The translations under genes and the position numbers were made by a program. This document shows positions 9,652-18,535 of a DNA stretch of 64,000 nt, piece by piece. The stretch lies in assembly GCF_000710775.1 (NCBI RefSeq), contig NZ_JOJP01000001.1, forward strand, positions 3,818,780 to 3,882,779, written 5' to 3'. The notes under the pieces are model-generated. The model was not told the DNA's origin and made no database searches. It saw nothing but the letters and a program-made list of their open reading frames with translations. Origin of the DNA: Endozoicomonas elysicola. Its GTDB lineage: Bacteria > Pseudomonadota > Gammaproteobacteria > Pseudomonadales > Endozoicomonadaceae. How positions within the stretch are numbered: position 1 is the stretch's first letter; each line of letters opens with the position of its first letter.

Positions 9652-10719
9652 ATGAACATTAAAAACCTGGCGATATTGCTTCTCCTGTTTTCAAGTGTGA
9701 GCAACGTTTCCTCTGCTACCACTGGTAATGACCTGCCACCTGAAAAACCGCATGGAATTATCCTGATTGAAGATATCTTTACGGATCGACTGGGACCTTT
9801 TTTCCCGTCCCATGGTCAGCTTATGAGGGATATTATTGTTGGTAAGTACCACAATGAACTCAAGATAAAAGATAAGCGCAATATAAGGTCTTGGGCTGTC
9901 ACCCTGAACCTGGATGTTATGAAGGGAAATAACAGCGACCTGCCTCCAGCAGAAGAACTGAAAAACCAACTGCCAAAAGCAAACAAGAAAAGTATCCCCG
10001 GCTGGTTATGGCGAAGCTTTTTAGACTTACCTGAAACACTGATCAACGTATTTCTGGGGCCATTAGATCGTCCTCCGATACTGAATCTGGACACAGAAAA
10101 CAATATTATTATTGTCAATCAGAGCTATATTCTTTCGGGCTACAGTGCAACTAGAGCAATTCTTCAGGGATATATTGATCGGCTTCCAGAATTGCCCCTT
10201 TTTATCAGTGCTGCGGGCAATGACACTAACCGTTGTACAGAGCAGGCCGCCACCATTAACCGTCATATTGGCTCCACCGAAGCCCCTATCAAATTCTATT
10301 TTTTTAATGAGCCTCAATCTGCTTATAAGCAGTTCTACAATGCCTGCAACCTCCATTTGCTGGCAGCACAGGATCTTGGATTGGAAGAGTATTATATTAA
10401 TGTTGTCGGTGATATGGGCAATGACAAGCCCAATAAACCTGCGGGCGTGCTGAAAAATAGAACGGTCGCAGCACCTTACCATGCAGGCATCTTCAATATT
10501 TATGAAGGCACCAGTGGTGCCACTGCCTATGTTACCGCTCTAGCTGGGATGATTCATGAGCGGGCACCTGAACTGACGCCGCCGGAAATAGCCAGCATCA
10601 TTTTTCTGACAGCGGATAAAAAGGGAGAGAATACGATCAACGAAATATGGGGGCATGGTGTCGTAAATCCCGGGGCAGCCATGGCGCATATGGACTCAAT
10701 GGGTTACCCAAGACTATAA
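9652..10719 (+). CDS. Exported subtilase-like (S8) protease, divergent
   Basis: The 355-residue product has a signal peptide ending near residue 22. It has subtilase-like blocks: Asp41 in LIEDIFTD, His54 in SHGQLM, oxyanion Asn190 in ISAAGNDTN, and a nucleophile motif GTSGATAYVTALAG with Ser about 288, followed by a typical C-terminal WGHGVVNPGAA. The Asp-His spacing is far shorter than in standard subtilisins, so either the family is divergent or the acid residue lies elsewhere. It is convergent with the autotransporter gene and shares a terminator with it; a role in processing surface proteins is only a guess. Confidence 0.72.
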   Translation: MNIKNLAILLLLFSSVSNVSSATTGNDLPPEKPHGIILIEDIFTDRLGPFFPSHGQLMRDIIVGKYHNELKIKDKRNIRSWAVTLNLDVMKGNNSDLPPAEELKNQLPKANKKSIPGWLWRSFLDLPETLINVFLGPLDRPPILNLDTENNIIIVNQSYILSGYSATRAILQGYIDRLPELPLFISAAGNDTNRCTEQAATINRHIGSTEAPIKFYFFNEPQSAYKQFYNACNLHLLAAQDLGLEEYYINVVGDMGNDKPNKPAGVLKNRTVAAPYHAGIFNIYEGTSGATAYVTALAGMIHERAPELTPPEIASIIFLTADKKGENTINEIWGHGVVNPGAAMAHMDSMGYPRL

Positions 10720-10753
10720 AAAATAACGATCTAAAATGTGATCGCTATTTTTT
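10718..10753. terminator. Bidirectional terminator between protease and autotransporter
   Basis: The arms 10718-10731 (ends TAACGATC) and 10740-10753 (starts GATCGCTA) form a 14-bp stem with one A-C mismatch and poly-A/poly-T ends, suited to terminate both convergent genes. Confidence 0.85.
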
Positions 10754-10791
10754 ACAAGTGCAAACCGCTTATCTTGTTTGCCGGACAGACT

Positions 10792-13551
10792 TTAAAAATC
10801 GTACCGAACCTGAGCCTGCAGACTGTCAGACTTAAATCCTGATGCCCAGCGGTGCTCATAGTTAAGCATCAGGCTCAGATTATTATCCATCCAGTAATCA
10901 ACACCCAGGCTGGCCTTATAAGAGGTTTTCTCAGGATCGACACCAATGGTGCGCAATGTCAGGGTTTGATTAAAAACGTCTGCAGTCACGCTGGCATCAA
11001 CCGCATCACCGATAACATCGTGGTAGACCATAAAGCTCGCTTCCGGCAGCAGGATTCCACGATCCAGCTCCACCAAATGACTGAAACGAACACCAGTCCC
11101 CAGCTCCAAGACATTAATATTCTCAGAGGATATCTGAGCCGATGGAGACCCATCACTGTAATTCTGAGAGTAGTCTTCCGTTTTCAGATGGCTGTATTCC
11201 AGACTGAACCGCGGCTCAACCAGTGTATCGTTATTGTTATACCAGAACTCTTTACCGCCCGTTGCCAGCAAACCAAGCTGCTTACTGTTATAGTCGGAAG
11301 TTCCCTTGACACTGCCATCGTAACTGACACTTTACGTATTATTGAATCCAACGTTAACAACCGAATCCACAAACCAGTCATCACGCTGCCAGTTACTGTA
11401 TACACTGAGTTGATAGCTTTCGATATCACTGCTGGCTGAAGAATCCTTAACATTGACATCAGCCTCGGCATAACTGAAGGAAGCCCCCAGCGTATAGGTA
11501 TCACTTAAATCAGTGTCACCTCCGAAGCTGATACCTTTCAAACGACTTTTATAACCACTGTAAGTGGTACCATTACTGCTTTGACTGTTTTGATCTGCTT
11601 CAGAACCAATGGCCTTAATCCAGACCGCACTCTGTTCCACTAAATCACCGGATGACACACCGGAACGTCCGCCACCTCTAAGGCTTGCCAGTCGAGTCAG
11701 CAGATTGTTGAATACCTCACCCTGCATTTGCTCTACGGCCGCAGCAACCGCAGCAAGAGAAGCCGTATCCCCATTCGGATACTGCTGCTGCAGATAATCA
11801 ATCAACCCATCAGCGTCAGAGATGGTGAGCAGCTGCTCACTGTCAATAAAGCCAGCGGTGGCCTGTTGATCAAGGCTTCCAAGATAGCTTTCCAGAAAGC
11901 CGGCGACCTGAGTGACAAGGGCATCGCTGGTATTTTCTGCAACCACTGCAGAAAGATCGGTCGTCGATACAGTGACATCCAGGTGCTGACCATCCACTAC
12001 AGAGGAGTCGTCAACGGTATAAAGAATGGATTCAGAAGAGACTGATGCCGTTCCTGTAATACCATTTCCTGCGCTCAACACCCGGTATTGCTCTGTGTCC
12101 CCATAGGCAAAATCACCGTCGTAATCCGGGGTAACGAACACTGAAGCGCCATCTGAAAATGTTATTGCCGGGCTGCTGAAATTAACAGGCTCATCCATTT
12201 GAGGAACAACTTGCGACTGCAGGGTTAACCTGGCGGTTGCACCCTCATTATTGAGGTTATTTTCGGCACCGAGCCTAACCGTCATCTGCCCCTGTTGATT
12301 GAGGCCAGTATCGTAGACAACGTCACCACTGCCACCCACTATTAAGTGTCCAGTGTCGTAAATACTCAATACTCCAGAGTCAGAACTGGTAATATTACCG
12401 GTTAATTCTGTTCTCCCAGTGACATTGATTGTGGGCACACCCTCTACATTACCATTGACCAGACCACCAGCCAGAATAAATGTATTACCCTGACCATTAA
12501 AGCTCACCAGCCCAGTCATGGTGCCGCTATTAATCAATTGATTTAAGTCACCATAAACTTCAACCGCATCGCCGTTCGAGGATGTGATTGTGCCATTATT
12601 AATAAACGTGTGAGCATTGCCACTGATCCCGACGGCATCATCTTCCACCGATGTGATTGAGCCGGTATTGGTTACCGTACCAATAGTGCCCTCATCATAG
12701 CTTCGGACGTATAAACCATAATCTCGTTGAGAAATCAGTGTTCCGGAATTGAGAACATCACCAATTGTTCCTCTATTGGCAAAAACATATAAGGCATCTT
12801 GATCAGAATTAATCGTTCCTGAATTAGTAACAGTGCCAACCAGGGCATTGCCATCGTCACCTTCAAGGTTGTTCGTCTGAACCACAAGTCCCCAATAGCC
12901 TGACTGAATATCACCGCTATTGATTACATGACCAACTGTGCTGTTCTCCCTGGCATACACCTTAAACGCATCATCATCACTCTTTATCGTTCCGGAATTA
13001 ATCACATCTTGAACAGAACTATTACCATAGGTACCAACAAACAGACCAAACCTTGAGCTGGACTCAATTCTATTCTGGTTTTCAATGGTACCAACCTGGC
13101 CGTTTCCGCCGAGCTCTACTTCTATGCCTTCCCAAACTGAGTAAATCTCACCGACATTGGTAATATCACCGATAATGCCTGTTGTAGGTTGGTCATTACT
13201 CCCGACCTGAATTCCTTCCCGGGCAGACCTGAGAGTGCCGCTATTAATAATATTTCCGACATTTGGCTCATTGCCATCAAACTGTCCAACAGCATTTATA
13301 TAAAGCGCTGCACCGTCACCACTGGTATCAATCGTACCTTTGACGGATATATTACCAACACGACCATTGCCTTCTGGGTCTGGAGAGGCATCTACACTGA
13401 CCGCACCACAGGTTTCACCCTCAACACTGATGACAATGTCACCGCCTTCAGAGGCGGGGGATCCTGCACACTGGGCTACCGCTCCACTGGAAAAAGAGAA
13501 AGCAGTTACAGCCGCAATAGCGATACTTAACAATGATCGATTAAAATCCAT
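10792..13551 (-). pseudogene. Type V autotransporter adhesin-like protein with in-frame stop
   Basis: Starting at the ATG at 13551 (AAGGA seven bases upstream) the protein has a signal peptide ending SSGAVAQ. A long passenger follows, made of repeated NSGTI/VINSGDI beta-helix units (about residues 60-380). A C-terminal autotransporter barrel ends in AQVRYDF with the terminal Phe required for outer-membrane assembly. At 11332-11334 an in-frame TAA interrupts the barrel; the same frame continues directly to 10792, adding about 180 residues of barrel. A single base change would restore a product of about 919 residues. Without the last strands the truncated form should not insert. It may be a recent pseudogene, a readthrough product or a sequence error. 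Confidence 0.85.
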
Positions 13552-13668
13552 TTCTACGTCCTTATACTTCTGCTTTTTATTAATGTTTTTTCGAGTATAA
13601 AGAATAATCTGATAAATCTTCAAACAATTGTTTGATCTAAGGTTATCCTGCCTCGTTTATAAAACAGA

Positions 13669-13701
13669 AAAGCCAGAAGCACTTATCGTACTTCTGGCTT
13701 T
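13669..13701 (-). terminator. Terminator of the symporter gene
   Basis: The arms AAAGCCAGAAG (13669-13679) and CTTCTGGCTTT (13691-13701) form an 11-bp perfect stem with an 11-base loop. On the minus strand it follows the end of the symporter and is trailed by a T-rich stretch. Confidence 0.85.
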
Positions 13702-13726
13702 ATCTTTAGTTCAGGTTTGGAAATAT

Positions 13727-15013
13727 TCAGCTGTACTGAACTTCGCCTGACGTTTTCTCATTATTCTCAATCACAACATCCGAGATCTGACCTTCACTCT
13801 TGGCAACAATAGTACTGACAGCAGTATCCCCCACCACATTGGTTACGGTGCAGGCAGCGTCCAGAATCCGGTCGGTGGCAATGATGATGCCTAAAGCCTC
13901 GGCCGGCAGACCCAGTGTGTGCAGAAGAACGCCCGTGGTCACCACTGCCCCACCCGGAATACCACCGGTAGCAATCGCCAGCAGAAATGCGGTAAACCCA
14001 AGGGTAAACAGTGCAGTGCTGCCCAGTTCCACACCATAGGCGTTGGCAACAAAGATGGTAGCAACCACCATGTAGATTGCCGCACCCGACATATTCATGG
14101 TCGCCCCCAACGGTACCGAAAATCCTGCTACTTTCTCAGATACACCCAGTTTCTCAGTCAGTGTTCTGAAGGTCACCGGAATCGTTGCATTGGAACTGGC
14201 GGTAGACAGGGAGAACATCATCTGTTCACGGGTCTGACGAATAAACTGCAGTGGGCTGATACCCGTGGTAATGCCAACAGCCAGTGGGTAGAAGACAAAC
14301 AGCCATACCACCATTACTGCCAAGGCAGTCAGGACATAAGTCATCACACTGACAATACTGCCTGCATCCAGAGTCGCACCCAGCTTGGCCGTCAGGAACA
14401 GAACCCCAAGAGGCGCCATACTCATCACCATTGTGATCAGTTTCATCATCACACTGTTCGCCAGGGCAAAGGCATTACTGACACTGTGGGTCTCATGGTT
14501 CTCCAATTTCTTGACCGCAATACCGGTGACTATAGCCATAAAGAGAATCTGCAAAATATTACCTTCAGCAAATGCCTGCACCGGATTCGTTGGTACAACA
14601 GCAATCACCATATCCAGCAGATTAGGAAGACTGGTACGACTCAATGTCAGGGACTCATCGGCCAGCCCAAGGTTAGCCCCGATACCCGGCTGAACCAACA
14701 TTGCCAGACCAATAGCCGCAGCAATGGCAACAACGGTGTTGACCAGATACAGGCCAAAGGTTTTAAACCCGAGACGTCCAAACTGCCCAACATCTTCCAG
14801 GTTACACACGGCATTGACAATAGAGATAAAGATTAGGGGAACCACCAACAGCTTAATCATGCCTACGAATATGCTGCCGCCTGCATGGAACAAACCACTG
14901 ACCAGGTAGGTCTGTAAAAATCCATCGGGACTGGCAAAGAGCTGAATGGCGCTGCCGAGAGCAAGACCAATGACCAGAGAGGCAAGAATACGGGTTGCCA
15001 GATTTTGATTCAT
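13727..15013 (-). CDS. Dicarboxylate/amino-acid:cation symporter (DAACS family)
   Basis: An inner-membrane carrier of the glutamate/aspartate/serine-threonine:Na+ or H+ family (PF00375 type). It shows many hydrophobic helices, the serine-rich hairpin STASSNATIPVTF, NMSGAAIYM in TM7 and the substrate/cation-binding DRILDAACTVTNVVGDTA near the C-terminus. The ATG at 15013 (MNQNLATRIL) is chosen because AAGGAG lies 11 bases upstream; the longer frame from 15094 adds an unlikely hydrophilic leader. About 428 residues, standard. The substrate cannot be fixed from sequence (glutamate, serine/threonine or C4-dicarboxylate). Monocistronic with its own terminator. Confidence 0.92.
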   Translation of the reverse strand: MNQNLATRILASLVIGLALGSAIQLFASPDGFLQTYLVSGLFHAGGSIFVGMIKLLVVPLIFISIVNAVCNLEDVGQFGRLGFKTFGLYLVNTVVAIAAAIGLAMLVQPGIGANLGLADESLTLSRTSLPNLLDMVIAVVPTNPVQAFAEGNILQILFMAIVTGIAVKKLENHETHSVSNAFALANSVMMKLITMVMSMAPLGVLFLTAKLGATLDAGSIVSVMTYVLTALAVMVVWLFVFYPLAVGITTGISPLQFIRQTREQMMFSLSTASSNATIPVTFRTLTEKLGVSEKVAGFSVPLGATMNMSGAAIYMVVATIFVANAYGVELGSTALFTLGFTAFLLAIATGGIPGGAVVTTGVLLHTLGLPAEALGIIIATDRILDAACTVTNVVGDTAVSTIVAKSEGQISDVVIENNEKTSGEVQYS

Positions 15014-15427
15014 AAACTCAAGTACTCCTTCGCGGGTCATTCTAAACGACCACCTTCTTGTATTTATTGGAATCATCAGAAGAACAGAAGGCATTCTGCC
15101 CTCCTTCAGTGGGGAGCGAATCTAACCAATCCTAGACATAAGTACAAGTTCTAACATACTGACATAACAGAAAAAAACCCTTATAAAATATCAATTTTAA
15201 ATTTTAATTCTGTTTTCAAGCAGTTGACGCCATAAAATTCTAATAAGATTAAAATAAATACAGGATATGCATAGTTAATTTACTTATCACAGTAAACATC
15301 TGGCAGGCAGCACCAAAAAAGAACAAAAAGACACAAGGTGCGTCAGAAAAAATTGATGTATTTTCTTTTGGTTCTAAATTAAAGCAATCAATACACATTA
15401 ATAACCAAAAAAGGTACTAACGAATCA
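15014..15427. other. AT-rich intergenic region between divergent genes
   Basis: About 410 bases, strongly AT-rich from about 15170 to 15290, presumably holding promoters for the symporter and the Cys-rich protein. No hairpin, ORF or RNA gene could be supported. Confidence 0.5.
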
Positions 15428-15919
15428 ATGGATATTTTTTGCTGTGATATTTGCTGTCTATGCTGTTACTCAGATTCAGATAGTGATGATGTAACAGAAG
15501 AGCAGCAGCAAGGTATGATGCGAGGAGCATCAGTGAAAAATGTTTCCGGCAATGCTGAACTTTTACACCCCTTACAGCAAGCCAAAAACAATAATGGTGA
15601 AACTGTCTATGCAGAAGCTTATCAAAAAGCACTGAGTGAAAGGAAAGGCTCAAATAGCGAAGGAGCAACAATGCTGGGCATAATAGGGAAAAATATGTTT
15701 GGCCTTTCTGCTCCCTCTAAACCCAAAACAGGCCTTGCTTTTGCTCAAGAACTGTTTACCAACTCACAGTATGATATACCTGAAGGAAAAGGGAGCGGTG
15801 CACCTCATGGCCACCACCGGGAGTGGGACCGTAGTGGAGGAAGTAAAGGTCTGGGAGAAACCATTCACAGTCATACCCGTGATACCTTCGGGACTAAATC
15901 AAACGACAAACAAAAATAA
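15428..15919 (+). CDS. Small Cys-clustered orphan protein (163 aa)
   Basis: The N-terminus holds six Cys in the first 13 residues (CCDICCLCC) followed by an acidic SDSDSDD stretch. The rest is hydrophilic, and the C-terminus is rich in Gly, His and charged residues (HGHHREWDRSGGS). There is no Sec signal or membrane helix. The Cys cluster could bind metal or, if the protein reached a eukaryotic host, be a site for S-acylation; both are speculation. The flanks are AT-rich and the Shine-Dalgarno is weak (AAGG about 14 bases upstream). Family not recognised. Confidence 0.55.
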   Translation: MDIFCCDICCLCCYSDSDSDDVTEEQQQGMMRGASVKNVSGNAELLHPLQQAKNNNGETVYAEAYQKALSERKGSNSEGATMLGIIGKNMFGLSAPSKPKTGLAFAQELFTNSQYDIPEGKGSGAPHGHHREWDRSGGSKGLGETIHSHTRDTFGTKSNDKQK

Positions 15920-16191
15920 CCCCAATATTTCTTTGACCTTAACAATAAATTAGTACTGCCCAATCAGCGAGATACATGGAAACTGCCCCCACTAACAACT
16001 ATTGAGAGGAATCTACTCCCATAGCAAAAAATAGTGCGCGTTCTTTATTATTTATACTGTAGGGAGCATAACAACAATGTACTCCACCTCCCTCAGATGA
16101 CAGCGGATATATAGTTTTCAGCCCCCGCCCTTTCTCTTACAATTGACCAGCAATAACTCATCGAACAATATTTCAAGCTGTAGGGATCGCA

Positions 16192-16932
16192 ATGATGTTT
16201 CGACGTATTCCATTTTTGTTCTTGCTGTTTTTTTCCTTAACCAGCAACGCCCAGACAACCAGTTTTCATCTGGTCACTGAGAACTTTCCTCCACTGAACA
16301 TGACCAATAATGGCACTTCCTACGCCAGGAATGACAGGGTATCCGGCTTTGCCACTGATATCATGAGAAAGCTGTTTGAAACATCAGGGTACGAAGTAGA
16401 CTTCACGCTGATGAGTGACTGGGACGAAGCCTACAACAGTGCTAAAGATACGTCAGGCTATGGGGTCTACTCCACCTTTCGAACACCAGAAAGAGAAGAC
16501 AGCTTTCAGTGGGTTGGCCCACTGTATGAGGAGGATTGGGTTATTCTTGCACCAGAAGGCAGTGACGTAACCATAAGCTCACTGGATGAACTTAAAAATT
16601 ACCAGGTCGGGTCCTATGAGTTTGATGCGATTACCGATCATCTGAAAAACAACCAGATTAATGTAGTTCCAGCCAAGAGTGATTCAATCAATGTCGTAAA
16701 GTTAAAACTGGGGCAAATTGAACTGTGGGCCTCCAGTTCTCTGACTGGTCCATATACTGCAGCAAACTTTAATATTCCTGTTAAGCCAATTCACACCTTC
16801 AGTGAAAGTGGTTTATGGCTGGCCATGCACAAAGATACCGACCACACCATTATCTCCACACTGAATGAAAAACTGCAAAGCATGCACCAGTCTGGTGAAA
16901 TTCAACAAATGATTGAGAGTTATAATCAATAA
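16192..16932 (+). CDS. Periplasmic solute-binding protein, family 3 (amino-acid type)
   Basis: The 246-residue product has a signal peptide (FLLFFSLTSNAQ) and an SBP_bac_3 fold. The first strand is FHLVTENFPPLNM, followed by GFATDIMRKLFETSGYEVDF, WDEAYNSAKD, the hinge region STFRTPEREDSFQWVGP and the second lobe SSLDELKNYQVGSYEFDA. AGGGATC precedes the start. No permease or ATPase is adjacent, which is common for orphan family-3 proteins in this group, so it may serve a distant ABC system or a sensing role. It is followed by a hairpin terminator. Confidence 0.88.
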   Translation: MMFRRIPFLFLLFFSLTSNAQTTSFHLVTENFPPLNMTNNGTSYARNDRVSGFATDIMRKLFETSGYEVDFTLMSDWDEAYNSAKDTSGYGVYSTFRTPEREDSFQWVGPLYEEDWVILAPEGSDVTISSLDELKNYQVGSYEFDAITDHLKNNQINVVPAKSDSINVVKLKLGQIELWASSSLTGPYTAANFNIPVKPIHTFSESGLWLAMHKDTDHTIISTLNEKLQSMHQSGEIQQMIESYNQ

Positions 16933-16943
16933 ACTCAAAGACA

Positions 16944-16967
16944 GGGAGTACACATACCGGTACTCCC
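16944..16967. terminator. Terminator between convergent genes
   Basis: GGGAGTAC (16944-16951) pairs with GTACTCCC (16960-16967), followed on the plus strand by a T-rich run (TTCTGTATTTTT). It serves the solute-binding protein gene. Confidence 0.75.
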
Positions 16968-16980
16968 CTCTTCTGTATTT

Positions 16981-17295
16981 TTACTGTTCTTCCAGTAAAA
17001 TACGACGGTAAGCTGATAATTGACCGCCAAATCTGTCAACACCTTCCTGACGAAGCGCAGGCGCCAGGTGAGCCAGATAATGATCCAACGAACTCTGATC
17101 CTTCACTCGGTAGCGAATAGAAAATCCTTTGGAGTAAGGCCTGTCTACCAGGTGCTCATCATCAACCAGAGTCAGTATTTCAGCACTGATGAACCCATCA
17201 GTCGCCAACACTTCATCTGCATGAGTTTTCAACCAGACCCTGAACTCACCGGCAACATCATTATCCACCAGGCAGTTGACTTCATAGATAATCAT
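16981..17295 (-). CDS. DUF4286 family protein
   Basis: A 104-residue ferredoxin-like alpha/beta protein. MIIYEVNCLVD, then FRVWLKTHADEVLATDGFISAEIL, and a central SIRYRVKDQSSLDHYLAHLAPALRQ (continuing) match the DUF4286 pattern. The ATG at 17295 is chosen because GGAG lies five bases upstream; an earlier GTG would overlap the Shine-Dalgarno. It lies 86 bases downstream of the O-methyltransferase on the same strand and may be cotranscribed. Biochemical function unknown. Confidence 0.82.
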   Translation of the reverse strand: MIIYEVNCLVDNDVAGEFRVWLKTHADEVLATDGFISAEILTLVDDEHLVDRPYSKGFSIRYRVKDQSSLDHYLAHLAPALRQEGVDRFGGQLSAYRRILLEEQ

Positions 17296-17381
17296 GAACA
17301 CTCCTTCAGCTAACTACACTTTTCTGGTTCTTTTGAAAAACAAGTGGATAATAGTAAAAAAAGACAAGTACATGAGTTCAA

Positions 17382-18017
17382 TCAGACTTTACGAACAATA
17401 TTCAAACCATGTCGAATGGGTAAAAGAACACTTTCCAAGTTTGGATGTTCATAAATATAGCGATTTAGATCTGCAATCACCTGGTCTCTTTCTTCCTGAG
17501 GATCAAGTACCTTGCCTTTCCAAAGGGCATCATCAATAACCACAAGCCCTTGTGGACTCAACATGGGAAGTACCAGATCCACATATTCACGATACTTCTT
17601 TTTATCCGCATCAATAAATACCAGGTCCAGTTTTTCCCTGATTTCCGGGATGGTATCCAGCGCTCTGCCAAAGAGCACGTTTATTTTATGGCCATGAGGT
17701 GACCGGTCAAAAAACTCCTGACCAATATCAATGGAACGAGGGTTGGTTTCGCACGCATAGACAACGCCATCGACGGGTAGGCCCTCTGCCATAGAGAGTG
17801 CTGCATACCCTGTGAACATGCCAATTTCCAGCACTGTCTTACTACGACTGATCTGAACCAGCATTTTCAGAGTCTGCCCTACCAGCCGGCCAGAAAGGTT
17901 TACCGGGTAACGGGTTCTGTCCACTGTGGCCTGAGCCAGCTCAGCCAGAATCTGAGACTCACCGGACGTCATCTCCTGACAATAATTTTCTATCGCTGGA
18001 TCTACCATTAAGTCCAT
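17382..18017 (-). CDS. Class I SAM-dependent O-methyltransferase
   Basis: A 211-residue protein of the caffeoyl-CoA/catechol O-methyltransferase type (Methyltransf_3). It shows motif I VLEIGMFTGYAALSMAEGLP, the acidic adenosine-binding CETNPRS, the metal-site block LDLVFIDADKKKY and VIDDALWKG. The ATG at 18017 has AAGG eight bases upstream. Substrate unknown; such enzymes methylate catechol-like hydroxyls in a Mg2+-dependent way. Same strand as the DUF4286 gene. Confidence 0.9.
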   Translation of the reverse strand: MDLMVDPAIENYCQEMTSGESQILAELAQATVDRTRYPVNLSGRLVGQTLKMLVQISRSKTVLEIGMFTGYAALSMAEGLPVDGVVYACETNPRSIDIGQEFFDRSPHGHKINVLFGRALDTIPEIREKLDLVFIDADKKKYREYVDLVLPMLSPQGLVVIDDALWKGKVLDPQEERDQVIADLNRYIYEHPNLESVLLPIRHGLNIVRKV

Positions 18018-18535
18018 CAAAACACCTTCTGACTATATACTTACAACCATGAATTGGTTTAAAAGAGTTTCCGAAAAGATTCAAGCCCCCTTATAAAGCA
18101 ACCATTACAGTTTTTTAACATCATTTTTTCTGATGCATTCAACTGCAATTCTGCTATTTTCTACTTTCAGCTATTCAGCACTGAGATATACAGACCGACC
18201 TGGTTCAGCAACTGGTAGCATTGGCGTATATGCCATGGGACACTTCTAAAAAATCAGAAGCGGATTCTAAGCGAGAGAGGCATGAGTGAAAAGCCCATTA
18301 TTCATATACTTAGTACTACTGAGAATACATACCATCAATTGAGACAATTATTTCTCAGTAGTTTTAACATATGAATACGGAACTCCACTCTGCAAGAAAT
18401 AATCTCCATCATATTTTATAAAAAAAGGCTCTGACATGAGTGGTATCGAGGTTCGATAATCCGAATAGTTCGTAGTGGAAGCAATAATGTCCTTAATGCA
18501 TTTTCATACTATCAATTTTTATTGGAAATAAAACA
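18018..18535. other. Intergenic region with inverted repeat and a short ORF
   Basis: About 520 bases before the ankyrin gene. It contains a perfect 11-bp inverted repeat, ACTACTGAGAA (18315-18325) and TTCTCAGTAGT (18352-18362). A 30-codon ORF at 18282-18374, whose first residues MSEKPII echo the start of the SelT/W-like protein at 20266 (MSDKPII), spans it. No coding claim is made for the short ORF. Confidence 0.45.

Noticed and set aside
13919-14836. 305-codon ORF on the plus strand
   Set aside because: It is antisense to the DAACS symporter, whose motifs are unambiguous. The plus-strand product is Gln/His/Asn-rich with no domain.
18282-18374. 30-codon ORF as a gene
   Set aside because: Too short, and its AGAGAGG is only one base from the ATG; kept only as a possible duplicated fragment.
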